Of a stretch of 64,000 nt of DNA, positions 9,133-17,197 are shown piece by piece. How positions within the stretch are numbered: the first letter of the stretch is position 1; the number at the start of each line of letters is the position of its first letter. The notes under the pieces are model-generated. The model ran no database searches. It saw only the letters and a program-made list of their open reading frames with translations, and was not told the origin of the DNA. The position numbers and the translations under genes were made by a program. This DNA comes from Bradyrhizobium roseum (GTDB taxonomy: Bacteria > Pseudomonadota > Alphaproteobacteria > Rhizobiales > Xanthobacteraceae), in the NCBI RefSeq assembly GCF_030413175.1, contig NZ_CP129212.1, positions 1,364,001 to 1,428,000 on the forward strand. Reading direction: 5' to 3'.

Positions 9133-9184
9133 TAGTGGGCCCGGAGGGACTCGAACCCTCAGCGGGAGATTACGCCGTATGAGT
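9133..9184 (-). other. tRNA 3'-half-like fragment, possible att remnant
   Basis: On the minus strand this segment has a perfect 5-bp T-stem around TTCGAGT (9144-9160), followed by an acceptor-like CCGGGCCCA and CTA in place of CCA. An ACTCATA loop-like stretch lies upstream, as in CAU-anticodon tRNAs. There is no 5' half, so it is not a working tRNA. The spacing is about 6 bases longer than in a standard tRNA. Such 3' fragments are typical attachment-site leftovers of integrative elements. The isotype is uncertain. Confidence 0.5.
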
Positions 9185-9276
9185 GGGTGGATCCTGATGA
9201 GGAGCGTTGAGGTCGTGTCAAAGGGGATGGGAGCCCTTCGGCATCGACGCGTTCCGCGCCCGCTAACCGTGTCAGC

Positions 9277-9975
9277 TCAAACGAGCGCCCTGAAGATAGC
9301 AACGACGCCTCCAACAAAGACGCTGAGGGCTAGGATCGGGCCGCGGGGGTATTCGGCGATCCTTCGGACAGTAAATTCGATCAGCGCTAAGGTAGCTGAA
9401 GCGAGATAGACAAGGACTAACGGTAATACGGCCACCATCCAAGCAAGGGTAATCATAGACCCAAAAAAGGCGGTGATTCCAAATAGTCCGGAGCTGAAGT
9501 TGAATTGACCCGGCACGGGAGGATATCTATTTAAGCCATAAAGACCAAATGCCGTGACGCCGCAGACCAGAAAAGGAAGTAGCCAAAAGAAAATGCTTCT
9601 TGGCGACGTCGCAACGACTGGCAGAATATACTTGATCGTCCATCGTCCAAGCATGGACGCAGTCATGATCGCAGCAAGGTATCCAACCCAAGGCGGCCCA
9701 GGAATCGGTTCCGTCCCACTCGGATGTGGTATTGAGGCAGCGTACAGGAAGAACGCCCAGCTTAGCGCTAGGATTGTCCACTGCCACTTACCGCCGTCAC
9801 GCCACCATTCAACGAGTGAAAAGCTTTTGAGTTCGTCCAAGCGGACCCACGCAGCAACGGCCTTATCGTTGAACCACGCCTTTTGCTTTGGACTCAAATA
9901 GAAGTCCAGCAGCGTGAGACCTGCGACGACGACAGAAAGAATAATAATGAGGTCCGCTAACAGTCCGCCGAGCAA
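9277..9975 (-). CDS. Multi-pass membrane protein in the HEPN operon
   Basis: This 232-residue protein has about six predicted hydrophobic segments (near residues 3-25, 65-85, 95-110, 125-145, 165-195 and 205-230). A soluble loop (~28-62) follows the first segment. No catalytic motif or known family was recognised. Its start is a TTG at 9975, preceded by a G-rich GGGGGG ribosome-binding-like stretch. It begins only 18 bases after the stop of the HEPN/Abi_C gene, so the two are almost certainly one transcript. A membrane effector or anchor partner of that protein is a reasonable guess, not a demonstrated role. Confidence 0.65.
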   Translation of the reverse strand: MLGGLLADLIIILSVVVAGLTLLDFYLSPKQKAWFNDKAVAAWVRLDELKSFSLVEWWRDGGKWQWTILALSWAFFLYAASIPHPSGTEPIPGPPWVGYLAAIMTASMLGRWTIKYILPVVATSPRSIFFWLLPFLVCGVTAFGLYGLNRYPPVPGQFNFSSGLFGITAFFGSMITLAWMVAVLPLVLVYLASATLALIEFTVRRIAEYPRGPILALSVFVGGVVAIFRALV

Positions 9976-9993
9976 TGCTCGCCCCCCAAGGTA

Positions 9994-11043
9994 TCACATC
10001 CGAAGTGCAAGTCCTTTGATCCAACTCATGCAGAATTCGATGGCCCAACTCTCTTGATAGGTACTAAGAGTAATCATTTCGCTGCTACCGGCACCATGTC
10101 CCATTGGGTTACGAATTTTGGAAAAGAATATCTTCAAGCTCTCAGCTTCCCAAAGCTCGATGAACTTGGCCTTGCTGGACAAAAGATTATCTATGTAGTT
10201 GTGGGCTCCTCGCTCTCCCCCATGAGTCCAACCCTTCTCGTCCGAAATAATCTTGATAGTACTCTCAAGAGCACGAGCTGCATAAAATGCAGGGTCTCGT
10301 GTACCCTCGTCGCGTCGATCCACTGCCTCCTTCATATCAATATCGACGTTCTTCCATTTCGGCGCAGCGACGATGTTCCAAAACGGCTGCTCTACTGTAC
10401 TTAGGACGAGGCTATCCTCCGAACGCTGGATGAAGCCGTTATGGTAGTGCAAGCTGCAGCCGGCTTGTCGAAAGCGAGTGTTCAACTCGTCGACGAGCTG
10501 TCGGAATGTATCGTTCAGCTTCTTGTTAGACTCTCGGACACCCGCAGCCGGATCCCCAGGCAACTGAAGAGTGCCAGGTATTTTACGCGACGCTCGCAAG
10601 CGTGCATTTTCGATCGCTGTAGGTAGGTGTTGGTTGACGGTTGCGAGTTGCTCGTCCCGTGTTCTGAAGCCCAGCTCGATGAGACTCAGTCTCTCCTTGA
10701 CGTAGGTATCCGCAGACTCGCTCGAGGTGCGGTCACGTAACATCCAAGTTTCGCAAACCTTAACGATGGTGTACGTGCCGCTAATCCACTGTTTTGTGGG
10801 CGAGTAGTACCCATAAACAAGCGGGGAGAGAGAGGGGAGTCCGAGCTCCATTGAGATACGCGGATGCAAGTCCGTCCAAACTGCCTTCATTGGAAGCGTC
10901 TCGTTTCCGCTGCTATCGTAATACGAGAACAGCTGCTCCTTTAAAATACGGAACGTTTGGACGAGTAGCCGGCGCTCCGGCTCACCAAATGTAGTCCAGA
11001 TAGGTACGTTCAGATAACGATTGGAGAAGACGTCTGTAAGCAC
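9994..11043 (-). CDS. HEPN/Abi_C-type protein, candidate abortive-infection RNase
   Basis: This 349-residue soluble protein has a C-terminal region resembling the abortive-infection C-terminal HEPN fold: helix ALESTIKIISDEKGW, a later helix, then KIRNPMGHGAG. R311-N-x3-H316 matches the R-x4-6-H active motif of HEPN ribonucleases. The N-terminal ~200 residues are unassigned. The GTG at 11043 is chosen because AGGA lies 7 bases upstream; a longer frame to 11199 would run into the divergent promoter region. It is co-transcribed with the membrane protein that follows. HEPN proteins of this kind often act as RNA-cleaving toxins in phage defence; that role here is inferred from the motif and neighbours. 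Confidence 0.72.
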   Translation of the reverse strand: MLTDVFSNRYLNVPIWTTFGEPERRLLVQTFRILKEQLFSYYDSSGNETLPMKAVWTDLHPRISMELGLPSLSPLVYGYYSPTKQWISGTYTIVKVCETWMLRDRTSSESADTYVKERLSLIELGFRTRDEQLATVNQHLPTAIENARLRASRKIPGTLQLPGDPAAGVRESNKKLNDTFRQLVDELNTRFRQAGCSLHYHNGFIQRSEDSLVLSTVEQPFWNIVAAPKWKNVDIDMKEAVDRRDEGTRDPAFYAARALESTIKIISDEKGWTHGGERGAHNYIDNLLSSKAKFIELWEAESLKIFFSKIRNPMGHGAGSSEMITLSTYQESWAIEFCMSWIKGLALRM

Positions 11044-11189
11044 CGCAGCATCCTGCCGAACTAGTACGTGTTGATCTTTGGGCGCGCCTAACGACCGCGT
11101 TGCGGGCAACCGCCTGCCAGCAACCCCGGCGGTCCGTTGCCAAATTGTACCCCATCCCAATATGCTCGCTAGGATTGATGGAGGCGAAT

Positions 11190-11834
11190 ATGAGGTCAAT
11201 TCGTTTCAGGCGCAAGCGGCCCAAGCCAGTCGAAACGAAGTCTCCAGTTCTCACGTTTGTTCAGGCGTGGGTGCCAATTATAGCGGTGATCCTAGGAGGA
11301 CTCTTTACCACTTGGACGTACGTTAACGATCATAGGGTTAAGTTGGTCGAGTATGAAAAGACCCAGAAGATAGAAGCGCAGCGTCCTTTTCTAACTAAGA
11401 AGATGGAGCTGTTCTTGGAAACCGCACGGACCGCTGGCGATCTGACTGCAGTCAAAGTGGGGTCAAAGGAGTGGAAAGCTGCAAAGCAAAAAATATACGC
11501 CTTGCGTTGGGGTGCAATGGAAATGTCAGGAAACCCCGTCGTCCGTTTAGCAATGCGCGAAGTAATCGCGGAGGTGAACGCCCTGGAATCAGCAACGCCT
11601 GAAGACAGAGAAAGACGACACGCGCGGCTTCGCAACAGTGTCGAGTGTTTGTCTGATGAACTACGCTATTCGTTGGAGGAGGCGTGGGGTAATCCTGTTG
11701 AACCCGTCGAAGATCGTGCCTCATCTTCCGAGCCGTCTCGAACCGATCTGCCTACGGGATGCTGGCAGCCAGAAGAGATAAAGAAGCAACAACGCGTTAT
11801 ATTTCACTCCCGGCCCAATTTTACTCCCTTCTAA
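11190..11834 (+). CDS. Membrane-anchored hypothetical protein
   Basis: This 214-residue protein has a basic N-terminus and one transmembrane helix (about residues 21-40, FVQAWVPIIAVILGGLFTTW). A charged, mostly helical soluble domain follows (~45-175), then a proline/serine-rich tail. The ATG at 11190 is selected because TGGAGG lies 6 bases upstream; an in-frame ATG at 11178 lacks this. It is divergent from the HEPN operon across ~145 bases. No family was recognised. The single-helix anchor plus helical cytoplasmic domain resembles accessory membrane proteins in defence islands, but this is only contextual. Confidence 0.65.
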   Translation: MRSIRFRRKRPKPVETKSPVLTFVQAWVPIIAVILGGLFTTWTYVNDHRVKLVEYEKTQKIEAQRPFLTKKMELFLETARTAGDLTAVKVGSKEWKAAKQKIYALRWGAMEMSGNPVVRLAMREVIAEVNALESATPEDRERRHARLRNSVECLSDELRYSLEEAWGNPVEPVEDRASSSEPSRTDLPTGCWQPEEIKKQQRVIFHSRPNFTPF

Positions 11835-12018
11835 CAACGACCCCGATCTGTGATTTTGTCGCGTCAGTGCCACAGCACTCATCCACGGCGTCTGCTCCAC
11901 TGTGGCCTTGGTGAGGTTGATAAACTGGAAGAGGACTGTTGCGCCGATAGATGCGCCGCCGTTCACTCGATAGGACGATAGGATTCACCCGCTAATAGTA
12001 GCACCGTCGCGCTGCTTA

Positions 12019-12384
12019 ATGATAAAAGTGCTCGGGGAGCTGGGAATGCCGGGTCTGAATGAAGTCATGAAGGCGCTGGGCGTCGGCCTGCCGTTTCTGT
12101 ACGCGGCGGGCACGTATTACCTCTTCCATCGCCTGGACATGCGAGCGTCCGGTCCAGCAAAGAAGGCGTTCTCCGACTGGTTTACAAGACGGTACGACCG
12201 CTCTGAGGTAGCTTCAGCCGTGGTCGAGGTGTTCGACCGCGTTTACACCCGGCCGCTCTTTGGCTGGCGCGCATTCTTGCGCTCTCTAGCCCTCACTCTC
12301 CTAACTGCCGTCATCTTCGTCGAGATGTTTTTCCCGATGATATTCCCCGTCGCGCGTTCGTCAGCAATCCTGGTCGCGACTTGA
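12019..12384 (+). CDS. Small membrane protein, possibly truncated
   Basis: This 121-residue protein has one weak hydrophobic segment at residues ~20-38 (GVGLPFLYAAGTYYLF) and a stronger one at ~90-115 (ALTLLTAVIFVEMFFPMIF). A charged loop with WFTRRYDRSEVASAVVEVFDR lies between them. It ends abruptly soon after the second segment. Hydrophobic coding potential seems to stop at the TGA, so a C-terminal part may have been lost. No family was recognised. Confidence 0.5.
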   Translation: MIKVLGELGMPGLNEVMKALGVGLPFLYAAGTYYLFHRLDMRASGPAKKAFSDWFTRRYDRSEVASAVVEVFDRVYTRPLFGWRAFLRSLALTLLTAVIFVEMFFPMIFPVARSSAILVAT

Positions 12385-12746
12385 ACGGCAGCATACCCAA
12401 TGAAAACGCAGATGCTCACCACCACCCAAAAGTAACGGGAGCTGCCAGACGTTATTGGGTAGCCAATGGACATTGCAGATGCCCGATTTTGGAGTGAATA
12501 CGGGCGAATATGCAGTCTGAGGAGTTAAGGCAAAATTAGCATTGGCATAGGCGCGGTAGGGGCTGTGTTCTGCCGGGGCATCGAGCATACCGCTTCGTGA
12601 TGGCAGCATCATAAACAGAAAACTAATTCACTCTCCTTTACGGGCGATTCATCCCAAAACGATGATCAGGGCCTCATCCCGACGAAAGCAATTGTGTTCC
12701 TCCAGAAGTTGCATAATGTTCCAAGGATAACTGGGGGAATAGACAT
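12385..12746. other. Gap before the HsdR_N-like gene
   Basis: About 360 bases without a supported gene. Short frames on both strands lack ribosome-binding sites. The end of the gap carries GGGGGAA upstream of the next ATG. Decayed coding sequence of the preceding membrane gene may lie at the left end. Confidence 0.35.
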
Positions 12747-13604
12747 ATGGCAAAGTTATCGTCCAAAGTAGCGGCTCGAATTGCGGTTCAGTTGAAGAAA
12801 TATCAGGGCATCCTTACTGGCCTGCAAAAGCGCGATGTGAGCGAAGCGGACACGGTCACCGTCGTTAACGACATGCTTTCCGACATCTGCGGGTATGATA
12901 AATACATTCATGTTACGGGTCAGCTCGCCATTCGTGGCACCTTTGTTGATCTTGCGGTTCGTGTTGATGACGAAATTCGTTTCTTGATTGAGGTCAAAGC
13001 GATTGGGATCGAACTCAAGGATGCACACGTTAAGCAAGCAATCGACTACGCTGCGAACGAAGGCATTGAGTGGGTCGTGCTGACGAACGGTGTCAACTGG
13101 CGCATCTATAAGGTCCACTTCGGCCAGCCTATCGAGAAGATCTTGGTCTTCGATCTGGATGCTATCGAGGCAAGTGCGAAAGGCCCTGAAGTTCTTGAAT
13201 GCTTCGGAAACTTGAGCCGGGAAGGCTTCTCAAAAAACACCATGGCGGAGTTCCTGCTCCATAAACAGGTGACCAATAAGTTTACGGTAGCTGCGGTTTT
13301 GCAGACCGATTTTGTCTTGGAAGTCCTGCGCCGTGAGATTCGTCGGATGAGTGCTGGCGTCAAGGTTGAGGTCGAATACCTCAAATCGCTGCTTCAGGAC
13401 GAGGTGATCAAGCGCGACTTAATTGAGGGCGAAGAAGCGAAGGCTACGCTTCAGAACATTCGGCGTTTGCAGCGAGCAGCGACGCGGAAAAAAGCTGGCG
13501 TTAAGTTTGTGGATGACGCTCCAACTGTTGCTCCGGTCGGCGACGCTTCGGCTACTCCTCCTAGGGCGATTGTTGAACCAGTTGTGACGGTGAAATCCGC
13601 ATAA
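12747..13604 (+). CDS. Stand-alone type I restriction HsdR_N-like nuclease domain
   Basis: This 285-residue protein has an N-terminal ~170 residues resembling the HsdR N-terminal (HSDR_N_2) PD-(D/E)xK domain. GTFVDLAVRV supplies the aspartate and FLIEVKAIG the E-x-K, followed by QAIDYAANEGIEWVVLTNG, a strand-helix pattern typical of the fold. The remaining ~115 residues are helical and charged, then low-complexity (Ala/Pro/Thr). There are no helicase motifs and no adjacent HsdM or HsdS. Small solitary proteins of this type are common in genomic islands and their function is not settled. A GGGGAA ribosome-binding site precedes the ATG. Confidence 0.8.
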   Translation: MAKLSSKVAARIAVQLKKYQGILTGLQKRDVSEADTVTVVNDMLSDICGYDKYIHVTGQLAIRGTFVDLAVRVDDEIRFLIEVKAIGIELKDAHVKQAIDYAANEGIEWVVLTNGVNWRIYKVHFGQPIEKILVFDLDAIEASAKGPEVLECFGNLSREGFSKNTMAEFLLHKQVTNKFTVAAVLQTDFVLEVLRREIRRMSAGVKVEVEYLKSLLQDEVIKRDLIEGEEAKATLQNIRRLQRAATRKKAGVKFVDDAPTVAPVGDASATPPRAIVEPVVTVKSA

Positions 13605-14007
13605 GCAGCGTTGCGATGTAATCGAACTGGAACCGCCTCCTGTGGCCAGGACGGTAGTACCGCGTTGAAATGAGGGTGGCAAAGGTCGCCTCATTTAGTC
13701 GTGACGATACGCGTCGGCCAAGCATACGTTCTCGCCCATCACCTCTATTGCATCGTAGCACCATCGGCGTTGCTTCACGATACCCATCCCTCAATCTGAC
13801 TGCTTCACGTCTTGTTGTACTGTTTCATCACATTCGTCCAAATTTCCCTGAGCTTGATTACATGTGCGAGTGCTGGCTTGAAAAGCCGCCACTCATTCGC
13901 GTGCTTCACGGGTCTGTTGCAGTCTCTTCGTTGTTGCGCATTGTATAGTTCGATGTTGTCTCACAACACGTCGTAATGCAGCGTCTTGTTTGCGACGAGG
14001 AGGGTTT
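13605..14007. other. Gap with a palindrome before the excisionase gene
   Basis: This ~400-base region has no supported gene. At 13954-13968 it contains TGTTGTCTCACAACA, a perfect 6-bp inverted repeat with a 3-base centre, about 40 bases before the excisionase start. It could be an operator or an RNA hairpin; no equivalent is kept in the second module copy. Confidence 0.35.
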
Positions 14008-14289
14008 ATGGCGGATGGCCAATTGGTGAACGGTAGACGAAGATCGGCGAATAATGTTCCGTCGACTGCGAATGGTCGAGAGGCAAAGACGATTCCGTTT
14101 GCCGAGCGTCTGAGCTGTACGATCGACGAAGCGTGCGAAGCAACCGGCTTGGGGCGCACTAAACTTTACGAGCTGATAGCAACCGGCCAACTCATCGCTA
14201 CAACGGTCGGACGTCGACGCTTGATAATGGTGCGATCACTCTTCGCGCTACTTGGCGAAGCCGGTGTGATAGCCAAGGACAGTGGGTGA
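14008..14289 (+). CDS. Excisionase-like helix-turn-helix protein (module copy 1)
   Basis: This 93-residue protein has a MerR/excisionase-type winged HTH: CTIDEACEATGLGRTKLYELIATGQL, then TTVGRRRLIMVRSLFALLGE. Such proteins (HTH_17 group) bind attachment DNA or steer recombination direction. ATG 14008 follows a strong GAGGAGGG site; an in-frame TTG at 13990 is less likely. It faces a decayed integrase on the opposite strand. A near-identical but frameshifted copy lies at 22988-23270. Confidence 0.8.
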   Translation: MADGQLVNGRRRSANNVPSTANGREAKTIPFAERLSCTIDEACEATGLGRTKLYELIATGQLIATTVGRRRLIMVRSLFALLGEAGVIAKDSG

Positions 14290-15005
14290 GCGGCGTCATC
14301 GCTGTGCCCCACGTCCTGAGCCGCCATTGCCGCCGCGGCCCTTGTACGACCCTGGCACCATGAGACGCCGCTCAGAGACCTGTAGGTCGCCCACGCGCAT
14401 ACGCCTGAACTGGGCATAGCGCGCGCCGGTCGCGGCCAGACAACGACGATGTGATAGAGATCGCCGTCGTATCTCTGCTCCCTGTCAACTTCCAACGCTT
14501 TTGAAGTAGTTCAGCGATCTGCTGATCTGTGAGGATCTGGTTGTCTCGAGCTAACCGTCGTCTCATCATCGTCCTCAATCCGCTCGGCTGTGAAGCCGGC
14601 TTTCACGTCGGTGAGGAACGTGGGATTTAACTTCTTTCGATTCGCGGAAAGCCGGGGCCGCAGGTCGTTCATAAGCCGCTGTTTTGTCGTGACCTTGAGT
14701 TCCTTCGGTAAGCCCTAACGCCACATTATCAGATCATCTTCCTTCACCTCCTGCAGATGCACCGCCGCGAGAGGTGTAGCCTCGATCGCTCGCTGAGTGC
14801 AGCGGTTGTCTTGGCCGAGTACGTAGCGCCGGAGTTTGTTGGCGGCATCGGACCGCATGTCGCGACCTGTTCGCCGCCGTTTACGAGCGTCGCGCTCCTT
14901 GATGTAGGCCTCAACGGCTGATCGCACGGTAGGGACAGGTCCCGCTGCCTGCGCCGCCGCTTCTGCCCCGGACCGAGCGACGGCGTCTCCGAGCTCGACT
15001 TGCCG
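14290..15005 (-). pseudogene. Decayed tyrosine integrase (module copy 1)
   Basis: The minus strand is highly similar to the middle part of the intact integrase at 23371-24765, but the gene is broken. At about 14315 the sequence jumps directly from the excisionase-side flank to the internal region, removing ~450 bases that in the intact copy encode the C-terminal catalytic end with the nucleophilic tyrosine. Several small indels and a premature stop split the remaining frame (open pieces around 14372-14578 and 14715-14927). Homology ends near 15005, so the N-terminus is missing too. It cannot make a recombinase. Confidence 0.85.
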
Positions 15006-15086
15006 AAGTCAACCGAGGAACGAGCGGCCGAACCCAAGGGCGTCAAAGGGACCCGGGCACCGCCATCCTCGATTGAAATTGATGTC

Positions 15087-15116
15087 TTGACATCCCTCGG
15101 TCGCACAACCCATGAT
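15087..15116 (+). promoter_or_regulatory. Sigma-70-like promoter of the protease cluster
   Basis: A perfect TTGACA (15087-15092) is followed after 18 bases by CATGAT (15111-15116, four of six matches to TATAAT), about 30 bases before the first gene, which has GGAGG before its ATG at 15147. It is the only consensus-like -35 seen near the cluster, so the cluster may be read from here. No operator was recognised. Confidence 0.45.
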
Positions 15117-15146
15117 ATAGGCATATTTTATTGATCGGAGGCTGCG

Positions 15147-16334
15147 ATGTATCGCCTGGTTCCGTTCTTCATTTCCGCATTTTTAAATAGTCCGGCCCTT
15201 AGACGTTTCATGGTTCTGACCGCGGTTTGCTTAGTGTTAGGGACACCTGCCCAAAGCGAGCCCTATGATATTCCGCAGGACACGGCGGCCGCGATTAATC
15301 GTCCTGACGAGTATGCGTGGAAATTGTTTGTAGCGCTCAATTGGCCAGCAGATGTGACAAAGCGCGCGGCAAGTCCTACCGCAAAATTTGGTGCGGACGG
15401 ACCGGTTGTCTGGGAAACTTGGAAGAACGCGCGCGGTGAGGTTTTTCGATCGGATGGAAAGGATCCCGGCGATTGGCTGGACCAGCCGGCTGTGGTCGCC
15501 TCGCGGAACGCTACCGACGTTGATCCCAGGCCGCTCCAACAAATCGCCCGCGACAATCAACTTGGAATTTTTCAGCCGGCGTTTGATCCCGTCGCGGCAA
15601 TAAACCAAATCAACGAAACCCGCCTCAATAAGGAGGCCTACGAATTCGTCCGCAGCAAGACGCTTTACAATCGCGACGGCCAGAACGCGCTCGCCAAGGC
15701 CGGTGAATTGACGATCTCGTTCCCGCTTCCGGCAAAGGAGATCAAGGCGCAATGGCGTGTGATTAGCGAAGCGGACAAGCTCCGGTACCACTGGACGACG
15801 CTTCGCCAGGGCAACACGACCATCATTTTCGGTCTAACCGCGCTCCATATCACCACGAAGGATCTGCCGAATTGGTTCTGGGCAACCTTCGAGCATGTCG
15901 ATAACCCAACGCGCCCGGGAAATGAACCATGGATGCTCGAATCGCGCGACAGCTTTGCATGTCCGACCGCTCCGCATAATTGCAACTTGGCGCCCAGCGG
16001 AATCGGTTTACAGGGAACCAAATGGGCGTTCTTTCGGCTGAGGGGCACGCAAACAGATTTCGTTGACTCGCGTGGAAACATTACGCTGCTCGCGAACTCG
16101 CAACCCGAAGGAGGGTTCCAGAAGAGCTCGTCGTGCATCACTTGCCATGCACGCGCGACCATCGGCGCGAGCGGCAACGATCGGCTACAGGTCTTTATGC
16201 CGAATGGCGAGAGCGCTAACGGACCGCCGGATTCGAACTGGTTCGTTACCAAGGACGCCAGCGGCAAGTCGATCCTCCGATATACTCAACTGGATTTCGT
16301 TTGGTCGCTATTCCGCGCCCAGCCGAAGCAATAG
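15147..16334 (+). CDS. Exported protein with one c-type heme motif
   Basis: This 395-residue protein has an N-terminal signal-like hydrophobic stretch (about residues 20-38, ending before a PAQSEP cleavage-like site). A single CITCH heme-attachment motif lies near residue 330, and several aromatic motifs (WKLFVALNWP, WFWATFEHVDNP) recur in a poorly described family of periplasmic proteins. Three further cysteines occur in the segment before the heme motif. It resembles a monoheme cytochrome rather than an enzyme of known type. It is the first gene of the protease cluster, 15 bases before the trypsin gene, so electron transfer or heme-dependent sensing in the same periplasmic process is possible. 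The specific role is unknown. Confidence 0.65.
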   Translation: MYRLVPFFISAFLNSPALRRFMVLTAVCLVLGTPAQSEPYDIPQDTAAAINRPDEYAWKLFVALNWPADVTKRAASPTAKFGADGPVVWETWKNARGEVFRSDGKDPGDWLDQPAVVASRNATDVDPRPLQQIARDNQLGIFQPAFDPVAAINQINETRLNKEAYEFVRSKTLYNRDGQNALAKAGELTISFPLPAKEIKAQWRVISEADKLRYHWTTLRQGNTTIIFGLTALHITTKDLPNWFWATFEHVDNPTRPGNEPWMLESRDSFACPTAPHNCNLAPSGIGLQGTKWAFFRLRGTQTDFVDSRGNITLLANSQPEGGFQKSSSCITCHARATIGASGNDRLQVFMPNGESANGPPDSNWFVTKDASGKSILRYTQLDFVWSLFRAQPKQ

Positions 16335-16349
16335 GGCTGGAGCTTCGCA

Positions 16350-17189
16350 ATGTCTGATGAATCCCGTCGCCAGCGCGTGACACGGTCGCTGGGCGCTGCC
16401 GCGCTGCTACTCGCGCTTGGCAGCATTTCGTCCGGTTACGCGGCCGAAATCGTCATGAAGAAAGCTACGCCTGCCGGCGCAGGCGCCCCCCAGATCGACG
16501 GCGGCACTAGGCAGGACGTAGCGACGTGGCCGGCAACGCTCAAATATTTTCTGTCGGATAATTTCGCCTGCACCAGCACCATCGTTGGCGAACGCGCGGT
16601 GATTACGGCGGCACATTGCGTCGCTGGTGCGACCCAGGCAAAAGTGGATTTGGGCGCCGATATATTTCCGATCGACTGCACCACGCATCCGCTTTTCGTC
16701 CGCGAGACACTCGAGGCCGATATTGCCTTGTGCTACAGTTCGAAGGATTTCCCCAGCACCATAGGATTTGAAAATCTCGATCTGCGGTCGACGCGCGTAC
16801 GCATCGACAGCAACCTGTATCTGCTCGGGTTTGGCTGTCGCAATGTGAATACACTCGCCGGCGACGGCGAGCTTTATGGCGGCAGCGCGAGGGTATACCA
16901 GTTGGCCACGTTGCCGACCGGCCATGTTCGAACCCGGGGCGGCGTCGTGATTTGTCCGGGTGACAGCGGCGGCTCCGCCTACATGCTGGCGGTCGACGAC
17001 AAGCCGGTAAATCCACGGTCGATCGTCGGCATCAATTCGGGCTATATCGCTGTTAACCGCGTCTCCGCGATAACAGGACTTACCGGGGTGATGGCGGACT
17101 TCATCCGCGACTGGGCAGACGACAGGAAGGCACGCATATGCGGCGTTCACCAGGACGCGCGGTTTTGTCACGATCGATTCTCGCCTTGA
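16350..17189 (+). CDS. Exported trypsin-like serine protease (S1)
   Basis: This 279-residue protein has a signal peptide (about residues 12-31, ending ...SGYA-A). The chymotrypsin fold has its full triad: H89 in TAAHC, D124 in EADIALC and S206 in CPGDSGGSA. Cysteines around the histidine and serine would form the usual disulfides in the periplasm. It starts 15 bases after the cytochrome-like gene and ends 8 bases before the chosen start of the subtilisin-like gene, so the three form one transcript. Trypsins with a short propeptide are usually activated by cleavage, which fits a cascade with the neighbouring proteases (inference). Confidence 0.88.
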   Translation: MSDESRRQRVTRSLGAAALLLALGSISSGYAAEIVMKKATPAGAGAPQIDGGTRQDVATWPATLKYFLSDNFACTSTIVGERAVITAAHCVAGATQAKVDLGADIFPIDCTTHPLFVRETLEADIALCYSSKDFPSTIGFENLDLRSTRVRIDSNLYLLGFGCRNVNTLAGDGELYGGSARVYQLATLPTGHVRTRGGVVICPGDSGGSAYMLAVDDKPVNPRSIVGINSGYIAVNRVSAITGLTGVMADFIRDWADDRKARICGVHQDARFCHDRFSP

Positions 17190-17197
17190 GGGCCACG

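Larger units (their letters stand above)
14008..15005 (+). repeat. Excisionase-integrase module, direct repeat copy 1
   Basis: This block is repeated in the same orientation at 22988-24460, with roughly 90% identity over the aligned parts by eye. The 8-kb protease cluster lies between the two copies. This copy has the intact excisionase and a deleted integrase. Confidence 0.85.

Noticed and set aside
9133-9184. Complete tRNA gene
   Set aside because: Only the T-arm and acceptor side are present; no D-arm or 5' acceptor strand upstream, and CTA replaces CCA.
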